64,000 bases of DNA, taken from Macrostomum hystrix (taxonomy: Eukaryota; Platyhelminthes; Macrostomidae). Positions within the stretch are counted from its first letter, which is position 1. Each line of letters starts with the position of its first letter. This document shows, in pieces, positions 34,769 through 49,700 of this stretch. The stretch is from the NCBI GenBank assembly GCA_950097015.1, contig CATNEN010000024.1, positions 1 to 64,000 on the forward strand, read 5' to 3'. Made by a program: the position numbers and the translations under genes. Below the pieces are notes generated by a model. The model made no database searches and was not told where the DNA came from. It saw nothing but the letters and a program-made list of their open reading frames with translations.

Positions 34769-37700
34769 GTGAGTTTTTTCTCCTTCCCGGCTGAAAGCAG
34801 ATTTCGTAGGCAATTGTTTGACAATTTACCAACGATTGCGCAGTGCAGGACGCATGACTAATTCTGAATTCTCATGCGCCATATTCAAGTAAGGTTCTTT
34901 GTTCTATCCGGGTTAGAAAAATTGGTGATTTTATTTTCTGTTTGTCCTCGATCAACGATGCGTCACGATCGACTCACTTCCTTCTGCCAGCCCAGTGCTC
35001 AGCTCCATCCTCACACAGATATCTTCGGCGATGATTTTCTCCTTGGCTTTCGTTAAAAACGCCACTGAAAACCTAATGTACAGCTGTCAGTCCGTGGACT
35101 GGGGAGGCTGGCATACCCACCCGAGTATCTACCCCAGCTCATGCTGGTACCTATTTTATAACCGGGTGAACTTAAGATTCGAACTCCCGACCTCTGACAC
35201 CTCTCACACTCCCGACCATCAAAAAATTTATTTTTTTGCTTTGTTTCTAGAACAAAAATTTGTTATTCATCACCCACTTTTTAATCACTAAAGAGGCCAG
35301 TCTTTTCCATTTCCATTTCCATTTCCATTTCAATTTCTCATAATCAGCAGTTTTCAGTCTGCCTTCAGGGGAAATATTTTAGCCCTACTTAAACGTGGTG
35401 CATTGATTAAAAGTACTTAAAAATTGAGTTGATTAAAAGTGTTCATTGTGGATAGCCCAGCCATTCATTTGAGCATTCATTTGTCTTTTTTCCCCTTCGC
35501 AGTCTGTCGGCCATCGCGCCTTAGTCACTTGGAAACGGGTTGGGGAGAGAGTGGGAAAAAATTGAAAGCCACGGGGACAAAAGAGCAGAATCCCACCCAT
35601 TACGGTGATTGCTCATGTCACTCGGTCCTTTCTCTCCCTCACCCCTCCCCCCTCCACTTACCAAGCCGGCAAGCTGTGAGCACTTTGGAGAGGCCGTTGG
35701 AAAAAAAATCTAATTAAATTGATCATTTTTTGTGACCCCTCAGACTTCGCTCTGTCGAACTTGTCCCACCCGACCCGCCAGCCTGTTGCCATGGTGATAA
35801 TTGCAGCAGCGGGCCCATGGGAGAACGGGGACACAGGAGTTAGTGAGGGATTAACTGTGGCTGCCCGCTGATGGGGTTGAGTCTTATATCTATGCAGAGC
35901 TCTCTATCTGCCACCCTGTATGCGTGTCCCTTCTCAGCCTCTATAATCTCTCGCTGGAGCCACTTGGTCTATCCCCGTCTGTCTCGGCAGCAGCGGCCGC
36001 CGCCGCAGTCGCCGCCGCCGCCGGCGCGGCGCGGTCTTGCTCGCGAGTCTCTGCCGATGCAGTTTGCTCCGACAGCAACAACAAAAAAAACTGCGGTTCA
36101 AGTCACTTCTTGGTGCGGACAGCCGCCCCCTCCCTCTCTGCTCAGCAACTGTCCGTCCGCCAATCCCTTAACTACCTGAAGTTTTCTACATTTTATAGAC
36201 AATTTTTTGTTCAATTGACAGCGGGCCATAGGAGTAGTAGGCTATTAGCCTGGCAGCAGCATGGAGACAGCCAGTCTGGGATTTTGTCGCTACGCGGTAT
36301 TTTCTCAGAGTGAGATACAGGTTTCCTGGCTATAATAATGGGCGCTGTTATTGCTGGGATGAAGCGATCCTTTATCCAGTCACTCCCAGCTCCCAGTCAG
36401 TTCTCAGTGTCGGCATTTTGGGTTTCAGTTATCCTGACAAGAAAACATGAGATGTTTCTCTCATGCCGGTGCCAGACACATGCTTAATACTCAACGATAA
36501 ATTGAGCTGGATTAAGCTGAAGGACTGCCGACTCTTGTCGAGTGTCACATTCTTCCTATACTCATCTGCCATTCTAGATGCTAAAGATATTCATCGCAAC
36601 TCAACAGTCTTCCTCCATTGGCTAGATAGACGGATATACCATTTTCTTAAGCGGCCCAAACACTTCAGAGATAGTGAGGCCTGTGCGAGTGTGTGACAGC
36701 CGTCACACCGTGTCTTCAAGCTCACAGTTGCTAAGCGTTCATCACGCAAATCTTCCCGATCTAATCTCACGGGCCATTGTGACTGTGCCAGCAGCAGCAG
36801 CAGCAGCAGCGGCGGCTGTGGGAGAATAAATAATGCTTTATATCTTTCTGGCCATGTTTAAAAAACTTGAGATGACTCAAGGGATGGTTCGGTGGTCCGC
36901 AGCTGCAGCAGCTGCTGCTGACGGTGGGAAGCCATTGACTAGATTGAAAAGACAATGGTTAAAACTGACAGGCAGGGTGAGTTGGTGAGTTAGATGTGAA
37001 ACTCAAATTCAGATTTTTTATAAGCAAAAACTAGCTTTGAGTGCTTACTACTCAGTGATTTGATTTCTATAGCAAAATGAAACAGACAGCAATAACATAA
37101 AACAATCAGTTACGCAGAAAACTATTTCACTTCAACAGAATTACATCTGAAGTGAATTGCGCAACATCACAATTTAGTGCCATCAACCGCCTCTTCACAG
37201 CAAATTGACGAAACAGCAAAGCAAAGCAGTGAGTAGAGAGAGCAGTGAGTAGAGAGAGCAGTGAGTAGAGAGAGCAGTGAGTAGAGACAGCAGTGAGTAG
37301 AGACAGCAGTGAGTAGAGAGAGCAGTGAGTAGAGAGAGCAGTGAGTAGAGAGAGCAGTGAGTAGAGAGAGCAGTGAGTAGAGAGAGCAGTGAGTAGAGAG
37401 AGCAGTGAGTAGAGAGAGCAGTGATTATGAGTAGGGCTCCGTCTTTGATGGAACGAATTAATTTATTAGTTCATTACAGAGATTAAGTTAAACTTGTAGC
37501 TATGTGGGAGAGCGCCTTTGAATCTTCATATTAAGTGAGTTTATTTAACATAATATTTTAACAAAGGAAATACTTATATATCATTCATTAACTTTTATCG
37601 ATATAGGAATTCGATTTAAATTCAAGTAAATTTCTATCCATTTTCTGATTTTCTACACTCGCGGCATCCTGAAGATGCCATCTGACACCATAGTCTGAAA

Positions 37701-40700
37701 TGTCATTCACTCCCTAAATCCCCACGGCCACCAGTTGATTCCCAAAATAGCCCGCTGCTAGCACGTGGCAGCTGTCATTCGGTTGTGATGGCGGCTGACT
37801 GTCTACCTACAGCGTTGCGACTAACATACGGGAGGCATGGATGGCAACTAAATTCCTGTTGCTTGCGAGTACTCTCTGGTGTTCATTACGCAATCAGTTT
37901 CAGAAGTCAAATCCTCCATAAGGTTCTCCTGTCTTCTTCTTATTTTTATATTCTGTTTTTCTTTCTGACAGATTCTTAGGAGGAGGAAAAATTTTCTCTT
38001 TGATTCGTCACAACCATCACAAGCCCCTCAACATCAGCAAGCGAGACTCGGGGGAATCATCCGGGACTAAATCATGAATAAAAGAGGAACTGAACAAACG
38101 ACGCATACGGCTAATTAAATCCGGAACCCATTCCCAATTCACAAAGCATTTTAATTTGAAACAAAACGAGGCAGCCTGACAAACGTCTGTTGCCAAGTTT
38201 ACGAGCTGAGTCAAACCAATCGGTTTGAGTAGGGGCAGGAGAAACTAGGTGACCTGTTCGGCTGGATTTTTTACTTTTAAAAAATCTTGGCGTATCTTAT
38301 TATATCTCATCTGATCCAATCTCATCTGATCCAATCTCATCTAATCCAATCTCATCTAATCCAATCTCATCTGATCCAATCTCATCTGATCCAATCTCAT
38401 CTGATCCAATCTCATCTGATCTAATCTCATCTGATCCAATCTCATCTGATCTAATCTCATCTGATCCAATCTCATCTGATCCATTCTCATCTGATCCAAT
38501 CTCATCTGATCCAATCTCATCTGATCCAATCTCATCTGATCCAATCTCATCTGATCCAATCTCATCTAATCCAATCTCATCTAATCCAATCTCATCTAAT
38601 CCAATCTCATCTAATCCAATCTCATCTAATCCAATCTCATCTGATCCAATCTCATCTGATCCAATCTCATCTGATCCAATCTCATCTGATCCAATCTCAT
38701 CTGATCCAATCTCATCTGATCCAATCTCATCTGATCCAATCTCATCTGATCCAATCTCATCTGATCCAATCTCATCTGATCCAATCTCATCTGATCCAAT
38801 CTCATCTGATCCAATCTCATCTGATCCAATCTCATCTGATCCAATCTCATCTGATCCAATCTCATCTGATCCAATCTCATCTAATCCAATCTCATCTAAT
38901 CCAATCTCATCTAATCCAATCTCATCTAATCCAATCTCATCTGATCCAATCTCATCTGATCCAATCTCATCTGATCCAATCTCATCTGATCCAATCTCAT
39001 CTGATCCAATCTCATCTGATCCAATCTCATCTGATCCAATCTCATCTGATCCAATCTCATCTGATCCAATCTCATCTGATCCAATCTCATCTGATCCAAT
39101 CTCATCTGATCCAATCTCATCTGATCCAATCTCATCTGATCCAATCTCATCTGATCCAATCTCATCTGATACAATCTCATCTGATCCAATCTCATCTGAT
39201 CCAATCTCATCTGATCCAATCTCATCTGATCCAATCTCATCTGATCCAATCTCATCTGATCCAATCTCATCTGATCCAATCTCATCTGATCCAATCTCAT
39301 CTGATCCAATCTCATCTGATCCAATCTCATCTGATCCAATCTCATCTGATCCAATCTCATCTGATCCAATCTCATCTGATCCAATCTCATCTAATCCAAT
39401 CTCATTTGATCTAATCTCATCTAATCTAATCTTATCTTATTTAGTCTCAACAGATCTAATCTCATTTGATCTAATCTCATCTTATCATCCCTCATCGGAT
39501 CTAATCTCATTGGTTCGATTCTCATTTAACTTAATCTCATGGGATCTATTGACAAAAAGTCAAATCGCCAGACCCTATTAGGGTTAGTATTTGTAGAACA
39601 GCAAAGAGGCACTTAGAATTAGTTGAATTCTAAGAATGTCTTACATTTCCATGCCACTATAAACCGAATCCCAACTGACACTCCAGTCTGCTTTCTAGGT
39701 CTCGAATTACCTTTCTGTTCGGTAATTCCGTTGAATCTCTAGAGTGCTACAAGAGAGTGCGGAGCTTCAAGGAAATGATTTGAAGGCTGTTAAACTGGCC
39801 TCTCAAATTTCTATGGGCAACCAGCTGAGGGAAGTTAAGGATAAGGTGCCTTGTTGGTTTGGGAACATGGGATTTGCTTAGCGTGTTTTCTGAGTCGCTA
39901 TTGAATACTTGGGTAAGACATATTCAGCTTTTGTTTATTGCTGTACCGGAAATTTTTAACGAAATTAAAAATATTAGTTGCTTCAATAATTATTTATTGG
40001 ACGCCACACCCCAGCCTCCATTATCCCAGCTGATGCTGGCACCCATTTAACAGCTGGATGAATTGAAGCAATGCAGACTTAATTGTTTTGCTAAAGGACA
40101 CAAATTGTTGCACTGGAGTCGAGAATCGAACCCCCGACCTTCAATTCGTGAGTCTGAAACTCTAACCACAAAGCATTGGTCCTATAACCTCATTCGAATA
40201 TTTATTTCCAAGATTATCAAGGCTCCAAAATTCAGACAAGATTATAGCGGCCTTCAGTCTTACTTCCTGAACAAAACGACGGGGGTTAGATTTCGGCATG
40301 CGTTAATGTCAACTCTCAGTGATTTGCGTTCGCTAGTGGGTGGAAGTGAAAATATAAATACACCAACGGAACCGCACACCAGCCAATTCGATAAAATCTG
40401 TATTTTAGCTACAGAAATACCGCCGCAACCTGACTTCACTGCATGGAGACACACTGCTATCTCTAACCCGACCCGACAATTGATGCTTTTTAGTGCTGGT
40501 AATTCAATGCTATCTGTATTTCTGACATTTCTGCAGTGCTATCTTACTTGTCTGGCTAGAGCATACCAACAGGTGCCGTTATTCAATAGTGTCAGCAAAA
40601 ACTATTGCTGACACTAAGATTGGGCCATTGTGTCTAAAAACAGATACCTAATTAATGCAAGGGAGAGAGGCAGAGAGATGGTCAAATGGGATGAAGGAAG

Positions 40701-43700
40701 GAGATAAGGAGATGAGGAAGAGGATCAGAAGAGGATCAGAAGAAGGAAGAGGAAGAGGATCAGAAGGAGGACAGGATCAGAAGGAGGACAGGATCAGAAG
40801 GAGGACAGGATCAGAAGGAGGACAGGATCAGAAGGAGGACAGGATCAGAAGGAGGACAGGATCAGAAGGAGGACAGGATCAGAAGGAGGACAGGATCAGA
40901 AGGAGGACAGGATCAGAAGGAGGACAGGATCAGAAGGAGGACAGGATCAGAAGAAGAAGGAAGAGGATGAGAAGAAGGAAGAGGATGAGAAGAAGGAAGA
41001 GGATGAGAAGAAGGCAGAGGAAGAGGATCAAATGAGGAAGAGGATCAGAAGGAGGAAGAGGATGAGAAGAAGGCAGAGGAAGAGGATCAAATGAGGAAGA
41101 GGATCAGAAGGAGGAAGAGGATGAGAAGAAGGCAGAGGATCAAATGAGGAAGAGGATCAGAAGGAGGAAGAGGATGAGAAGAAGGCAGAGGATCAAATGA
41201 GGAAGAGGATCAGAAGGAGGAAGAGGATGAGAAGAAGGCAGAGGATCAAATGAGGAAGAGGATCAGAAGGAGGAAGAGGATGAGAAGAAGGCAGAGGATC
41301 AAATGAGGAAGAGGATGAGAAGAAGGCAGAGGAAGAGGATCAAATGAGGAAGAGGATCAGAAGGAGGAAGAGTATGAGATGGAGGAAATGATAGAAGAAG
41401 CGGATCAGACAGGAGAAAAGTGGGTGAAGTGAGTCGAAAAAGCTGCATCAGTTCATTTATGCAGGCACCAATGATGCGTCAGCGAATTTATGTTTGAGTG
41501 GCAAGTGTTTCGGGACAGCGCCTGCGAGGCAATATCATGTTAATTGCGGTTTCGATTCTTTGATGACCGCCTGCTGGATTTTTCAGAAAGATAATTACGT
41601 AACAGTGTCCTCTCTGGCCGGTGTCTCTCGACTTCATCGTTGCGTAAGCTGGACAAAACAGAGGACGAGAAACTACGATTTTTGATTGGCTGTAGAGTGC
41701 TTTTTAAATCGTTGATGAAGCAGCAGCAGAAGTGGTTGGCAGCATTCGATTTGAATCAGGCACCATCAAATACAAATAAATGACTGTCGACTAGCGAAAT
41801 TGTCGAAAAATTGAATGAGTTACATTGCTGAACAGGGGCCAGTGGCGATAGAAAATCCATTGAAATAAATCGTGTATGCATAGAAAAGTAACTTTTAGAT
41901 CACAGATTTAGCTCTAGCTGAAGGCGTCTTTAGTTCACTTGGCAGTTCTTCTGTTCCAGCTCCTCCAGCTCTATCTCTCTTACTATGTTTGTTATCAGTT
42001 TTCTTTATTTCTTTCTACCCCCTTCCTCTTTTCTGATTGGTCGCCGTCTCGCCTCGACAGGCTAAGACTCTGATTCTCTCACCCTACTGTACACCCACCC
42101 CCACTCTGTGCCTTTAACCCACCCCTCACAAGCCTCCGCCTTTTCTGGTATGATTATTTACCCAAACTAGTTGCGGCTGCCTACAGGCCAGCGTTAGACA
42201 TGCATTTTTTCCATTTCCTCGACTTACTGCGTTCTCGCATATCGGTGTCAATTATGCCATGAATCTTCCTCACGCGCAGTTCCGGCAGAAGAAAGGGTAT
42301 TCATTATAATTCCAGGCCGACACTCACCAACAGGTTAATCACTCAAGATGCCAGGCCAAAAATTTTTAGTTTTCCTTAGTAATTTTTTCCATCAGGTATT
42401 GCTCTGAAATGTACACACACAAATATGGGTTGCCACTCGCGTGCGTGCTTCAGTTGAATAATTCCTGGCTTCTAAAATTTCCCATTTTGAACAAATTCGC
42501 AGCACTTCCGGTGCCATCCCGCTATTTCAGTTGCGTAACTCTATTCAGTTTTTCATATTAGCCGACGCTAGTCGCTGGGAACAAAATATCGAGGACAAGG
42601 CCAACAAAAAATGCATCCCACCCGCGGCTCCTCCTCTGCCCCGCCCCTCCAAGTTTAATTAAATCTGTAAATTGACCTCGCCTGCCCCTTCCATGCTGGC
42701 GCGCAATTTTTTCCCTTCTTCATCAATCCAGCAATTTTTTGTGCCATGCTCCCAAAGGCAGCCACTTCGCCGCTTATTTAGAAGCTAAATTCACATTTTT
42801 CACATCCCTCCCTTGTCTCCCCTATAGTCCTCAGGCACAGGAAAATTGCAAGGCCGCGGGTTGCCAATGTAAACTGAACTCTGAGGCTATCGATTCCACT
42901 TACAAAACCCGGTCAAGACACTCCCAAACCTCTCGTCACCCATCCTAAACTTCCAAACCTCAGAAACGGGGAGATTTCTAAAACTGGAACTTTTAATTTG
43001 GACAACAAACCTAAACAGAAATCACGTTTCATTTTAGTTATCATGTTGTCTGGCATGTAGTTGCTAAATAATTCTAACTACCGTCATTGCTGTTCATAGT
43101 GTTTGTTTAAGCTATGCGAGATAGCTTCTAGTTTAGTATGGCATGGGGATCTTAGGCTCAAACTGACGATATATTTGCTCAAAACCTTCTACTCACAGTT
43201 GCTGCGTTAGTGCATGTAACTGTTTCATTTTTACCCAGCCAACTGAGCAAACAAGCAGCTGTGACAACTCACACACTAGAAGGGGTGCCTACTCATTGTC
43301 ATCCCATCATTGTGCACACATAGGCGCACGCATAGGCACACCGAAGCCGAGATCACGACAATCCAGGACACCAAGACACTTGAACAAAAAGTGCAGATAA
43401 TTTTCCTGAATGAAACCGCTTCGTTCAAATTGTTACTTCTGAATCACTTTTTTGGCCCCAGAAATTATTCGGTCGCCGTAGTTGATTAAAGACTAAAATA
43501 TTAAATTGATTGACTATTTTTCTACGTGAAGATTCTAGGGATATTGGTAGGTGAGTTTAACTGGGAGGTCAGGAGTTCGAATCTCGGCCCTGACCTGACA
43601 AAGTGTAAACAATTTGTCTCATTAAGCAAGATACTTGATTCCCCATTGTTTCACTTCACTCGGCTGTAAAACACATGCTGGTACCCACCAGCACTAGTTG

Positions 43701-46700
43701 GGCTAGAAATCAGAGTCCAGTCCATGGACTGAACAGCTGTACATAGCCTTGGAAGCATCTGTCCCACGGATATGCATCTGGCTCAACATAGTTAGATGCT
43801 ATTTCTATCTCTCTTCTCTTATAATTCTCACTCTTCTTTAGGGTCAGTGAGTTGTCCATCGATTTAGTTTTTACCATAGACTATAAACATACTAAACGGA
43901 TACAAAATGATCACAGAATGATGTACTCATTCTGAGACTCAACGATGTAGACATTCCCATAGTGGACAATCTCAGATCCCAAAAACCAGGTTTCGCTCAT
44001 TCTCACTCTTATTAACAACAGGGAGTACTTCGAGTGTTTCTCCATCTCCCCGGACTCTTCATTTCCACTCAATCTCCAGCAGTCTAAGCCGCGTCTTTAG
44101 TTCGTGCCTCAGATGAATTCCAGATGAAATCAGGCTGTGGGTGAGAGTCACGAGTGCGACTTGTGAGGACTGCACATAAACTCGAGTCCATGACATTGCG
44201 TGCCACTGGTAATTACTTTCTGAGCCAATAATATACTACAACTGTCTCCTCCACTTTACAACTACTCCAAGTTACTAGGCTTCGATTTTAGCAGGTGTAT
44301 AGTAGCTAGCCCGAGATGCTGGGCCTGTAATATGCTGCAAGCTTCATCAGTTTGCATGAATTTATAGTCCTAGATAGTGGAGTGAACCCTACGACACAAG
44401 AACTCAAATACAAATGCAGATTTTTGAAAAGGTCACTTAGAGACCATATTAGACTAAAATTATTTTACAGTAGTCCTGTTCTAATTAACAGGTAACTATT
44501 TCCCACGATTTTGCACCACGATTTTGCAAAAACCATGTTTACATTAGCTTTCAAGTTCAGGCTTGAATCCAGCCATGTTTCCAGATTCAGTCGCGCCCTC
44601 AGGCATGCCTCGTCGTCCGATGTTTCTTTCACGCATTCCCCCCTTAATAAACTTTCGTCCGCATGGCAACCGATAAAGTCTAAGTGCAGTCAGGTGGCGG
44701 ATGCCGCTCCAACAGAAAGTAGCCAAGGTGCAGGGGCAAACCGTGCAGAATAGTTCGACAGCTGCGGGACATAGAGATGGACAAACTAAAATGAGGTAAG
44801 TTAGTGATCTGACATTCCCGTCAATTCTAGTCAGGCAGCTAGCAGCGGACCTACAGGTTAAAAATGACTATTCCCACAAGCCTCAATTGACTGGCATGGC
44901 CTTCCAAACCGACCCCGGCATTGCCTATTTATAAGGTCACTGGGGGGTAGGTCAGTCGGGCTGTCTTTAAAAAGAAAAGAAAAATAGCAGATTTCAAGTT
45001 TCGAGGAAGGTTTATATATAGGCAGAGTCTTGCCATCATTTTCTTCTTGCTTCGAATCCCACCAACAGTGGAAACGACGCGAATGCAAAGCAAATTAAGA
45101 CGAGACATGCTTTCTTGACGAATGGGTACTTTGCGATAATTTGAAGCAATCGATAATAAAAAAGACAAGTTTTAGAAAGGTTTAGAATAAAAAAAAAAGG
45201 CGAGGGTTCGGTGGCAGAGCGGTTAACGCGTTTGCCTCTCGCACCAAGGTCCCTAAGTTCGATTCCACGGCGAGGCCACATTTATTTGGGGCGCAGCCGC
45301 GGAGAGAAGGCTTGGGGGCTCGTCGTGCAATTTACGCTTTTGAGGGCCAACCTCCAAGGCACAATTAAATGTACACTGCCTGACGATGAGAAAGTCAGGG
45401 CAGATGTACACACCTGTGAGCGTATGCCTGCGACCTGCGTACAGTATCTGTGTGCGTGTGTGCTCAGGAGTCAGCGAAATGGGCAGTATTGCCTCCTCGC
45501 TGGCTGCGGGTCTAGTGTCACTAAATGATATGCCACTGCCCGCAGCCCTCCTGCAATTATTATTATTAATTTTTTTTTATCGAAAAAGGCAAAATCCGCT
45601 AATCTCTTTCCAGTTAATTACAAAGCTTTTGTGAAATCGACGCCGAATTAGTGATAAGAAAGACTGCATGTCTAAATTCGATATTGTTTATATCAGTTTT
45701 CCACCTAGAGGCACTAATTCTTGGATGAAATGTAAAAATTTATGCAAAAGCCATAAATTTGAAAACTTATGTGTAACGCATTTTTCTAACCCTGGATTTC
45801 CTGTCCAGCCTCTCAGCGGGAGTGCACCATGGTAATAAAAGATTGGAGACACCTTCTTTCGCATCGCAATTAGTTTATGTTAGTTTGTTGCAATAATCTG
45901 CAGTACCTGTCTCCTCTCTCTCCTCCCTGCCCTTCGGCATCAAATTAAATATCCATTTTGCAAATTATCACTCAGCGTATTCGTCCCCATAACAGATACT
46001 ACTCTCGTGTCAGATGCTTCCAGTGTTCTATAGTTCTAGTTCTAGTTCTAAGTGCAGATCCTTTCCCTTCTTTCTGTTTTATTTCTATTTAACTTCCCGT
46101 GTGTACAAACACACGGAACGCGCGTCCCTGTCTATCAGCTCACAGGCAGCACCATGCATGCACCAGTCTCTGTTCTCTCTTCACTCTCTCAGTTCTCTCT
46201 GTACCAGCTGCAGCCGTGGCAGCAATAGCAGCAGCGGCAGCAGCAGCACCGGTAGCGAAACCTCTCCTACCTTTCCACTCCTTCATAGGAGAGACAGAGA
46301 CAAGCGGAGAAAAAAAGTTGATTGGCACGACCGGAGTGTGGCCTCGCCTGGGCTCACGGCGACATCTAAACCCTGTCAATCACCTGGAGAGAGGGGGGTG
46401 AGAGAGGGCGAGGTCTGGGGTCTGTCTGAAGCTACTGGCCAGTTTGTCTCCTAGGGAGAGGCCGGGTGGGTAAGTCCCTAGCAAGCAGTCCTCCAGAAGC
46501 AACCAAAACGCCCTCTGTGTATCTATCAATAGCCATCTATTAAAGCATTGCCTGAAATAGACCCTTCGGTTTGGAGGGCAAACTCTGACAATCATCTGCA
46601 ATTGCAAACTGGAGCTGGTGAGAGTGAATGACTGTAGGCTAGAGAGTCCGTCACGTTGATGAATATTAGACAGGCTGTGATAGATAATGAATGGGGTGAA

Positions 46701-49700
46701 GCTATGCAACTTAAATTAGAGTGGATTTAGTTGTGACAGCATGAAACTGAAAACTGTTTAACATCCAATATGCAAGGCTTGTATAAACACTAATTAAAAA
46801 TCAATGAGTGGCTGGAAACTTCATTTACACTATTGAATGAAATTTCAATGCGTATAAAAGTAGGATGACTGCATAGCATGGCTGTGGGAAAGTTAATTTA
46901 GTTAAAAAGAAACGCGTTTTAAATAGATGAACAAAACATGGGAAGGTGTGTTTTTAGTTCTTCCGTAGCACGCAGTAAAAATAGGCAAAGTTAATAAGTT
47001 AGCCAAGTGGCTGCGGACCACTCTGCCCCCTCTGTCCCTTGGGATCGAACCCATTTAGTTTTTTTTAGTGTCCGTGAGCGCATTGAGAGGATTAGGGAAG
47101 GCAGCATTCTGCTCTCCTGTTGAAGTGGGAGTTGGCTCAAGAAGTCACGCACTGGTCAGTTCGCTCATTCACTCTGAGGTGCAATTCCCCCCCGTGTAGT
47201 ATACGCTTGGGGCCAGTAGGTCTACGTTTAACGCTATTTTTCAGTTCTGTCTTGGGAGCGGAGAGAAACAAGAAACAGTTTCCAAGAATCAGTGAATTTG
47301 CCAAGCCAAGCCAATTATTTTCAAATAGAGATTATTTTGACACGAACCTGAAATTGTGCAGTCAAGTCTGGAATTCTTATTTTTCAATCATTCATAGGGG
47401 ATAAGTCCACATGGGGCAGCTTATTCATTCGATTAAAAGACCTAATCTCCCAGTTAAATATGGATTAACCCTGATATCATTAGCTGTAAAACCCAGGATT
47501 TTAATTGCAATCAGAGCTAGGCTGGTGCTGAGCGTTGGGATCAGCACTGCGATTGGGATTGGGATCAGGATCAAGAGTAGCATAATCATTTAATTTGGGA
47601 TTTTGAGTGTGATCAGGATCAGATCAGATTTATATTTGAGATAAGGGTTGGGATCAGGATTATAATTCAGATGAGGCTTGGGATCAGGATTATATTTGGG
47701 ATAAGAGTTGGGATCAGGATTGTAATTGAGATAAGAGTTGGGATCAGGATTATATTTGAGATAAGAGTTGGGATCTGGATTTTAATTGAGATAAGAGTTG
47801 GGATCTGGATTGCAATTGAGATAAGAGTTGGGATCAGGATTCCAATTGAGATGAGGGTTGGGATCAGGATTGTAATTGAGATTAGGGTTGGGATCAGGAT
47901 TGCAATTGAGATAAGAGTTGGGATCAGGATTGCAATTGAGATAAGAGTTGGGATCAGGATTGCAATTGAGATGAGGGTTGGGATCTGGATTGTAATTGAG
48001 ATGAGGGTTGGGATCAGGATTGTAATTGAGATTAGGGTTGGGATCTGGATTTTAATTGAGATAAGAGTTGGGATCAGGATTGTAATTGAGATAAGAGTTG
48101 GGATCAGGATTGTAATTGAGATTAGGGTTGGGATCAGGATTGTAATTGAGATGAGGGTTGGGATCAGGATTGTAATTGAGATAAGAGTTGGGATCAGGAT
48201 TGTAATTGAGATGAGGGTTGGGATCAGGATTGTAATTGAGATAAGAGTTGGGATCAGGATTGTAATTGAGATTAGGGTTGGGATCAGGATTGTAATTGAG
48301 ATAAGGGTTGGGATCTGGATTGTAATTGAGATGAGGGTTGGGATCAGGATTATAATTGATATATTAGTTGGGATCTGGATTATAATTGAGATAATATTTG
48401 GGATCAGGATTATAATTGAAATGAGGGTTGGGATCAGGATTATAATTGAAATAAGGGTTGGGATTCAGTGCTATAATTCAGTGAGATAATATTTGGGATC
48501 GGGATTATGATTTGGATCAGCTATAATATTTGACTCGAAGCGAAAATTTAAGAATGTTTGCAATAAATCGAATCGATAGAATACATAAATAAATATTTGT
48601 TTCGCGATAAAAATTATTTTAAAAGCTAAATTACGATTTCATCGTAGAAATTTCAAAATGGCATATAGGATTTTTATCCCAGAAAAAACTACGACTGAAA
48701 TCTATAATTCCAAATCAGAAGATGGGGGAGAAGTGGTCCTTAATCGACCCTGAGCGGGAGTAGATTCCGCGACCTCCGCAACTCTCATCTGAGCTGGCAA
48801 TCTTTCCTTATTCGGCCTTCCTCTCTGATTGCCTTTTTCTCGGTTCCATGCGTTACGCAACCAAAGTTTTTTTCCCGACAGAATACTTGAGGATTCTATT
48901 CCTGCCTCCGGGGCTGAAATTTTGTATCCTGTTCTGTGATTTTCCGATTTCATTCCGATTTCTAATCCTCCCTCGAACCCAATCTTCGTCTGTTTGAGTC
49001 TGGGAATCTTCAAGCGGCTGGACTTGTTTGAAGATGGGATACTCGGGTGGGGGACATAAGGACGGACTCAGAGCCGCCGTTTGAGCATAGAGGAGAAAGC
49101 AGAAAAAAATAACGTCAGCGTCTTTCGTGTCTGCCTCTTCCGCAGCTCCCACTTAATGGAGCGGAGGTGGGAAAAGAGGATGAAGAGAGAGAGAGAGGGA
49201 CGGAGTCTGAGAAGAATAAGAAAGGCCGCAAAATAGCCGCACCCGGTTCTAATTAAAGCTTCTCAGGACGATAGCCGTCCTTAGAGACCGGCTGATCATC
49301 GCACGGGCCCGGAGGAGAAATAGAAGCTTTAGGGATTGAGCCGCATTGGGGTTAGGAGAGGACACACCAGAGCGAGAGGGGAAGTAGAAATAGGTGGGGG
49401 TGGTGGTTAGGACGCCTCCCGACTGCTCAAATTCTCGCTAGCTGCGAAAAGGGAGAAAAAAGACGGCAGGCAATAAATCAGAGGCCGACAAGGAACGGTG
49501 GGGAAACGCTGCGAAAGGAGAAATGCGAGGGGGAGCGAGGAGAGAATGGAGAATGGCGCTGAGGTGGCGGGTGTCTATGCTAATATTTGGTGATTTTTTT
49601 CGCCCATAGCCCAAAGGTGGCAAGCTGTCTGCCTTGCCGTCATTCTGATTCCAAATAGACACTGGCGCGGCTCAGGATTTGGCACATAATTCACAGGAAT

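Noticed and set aside
38305-39480. Minus-strand MRLDQ-repeat ORFs
   Set aside because: Translation of the 15-bp satellite; no non-repeat sequence, splice sites or codon bias.
38305-39540. CRISPR-like regular array
   Set aside because: Units are contiguous with no unique spacers, and the context is a eukaryotic intron.
46014-46454. Ser-rich ORF (SSSGSSSTGSE)
   Set aside because: Low-complexity CAG/AGC patch, no flanking splice sites that fit, frame open on both strands.
47671-48520. Telomere-like TTAGGG repeats
   Set aside because: TTAGGG occurs only as a variant inside a 30-bp unit (GATTAGGGTTGGG); there is no tandem hexamer.
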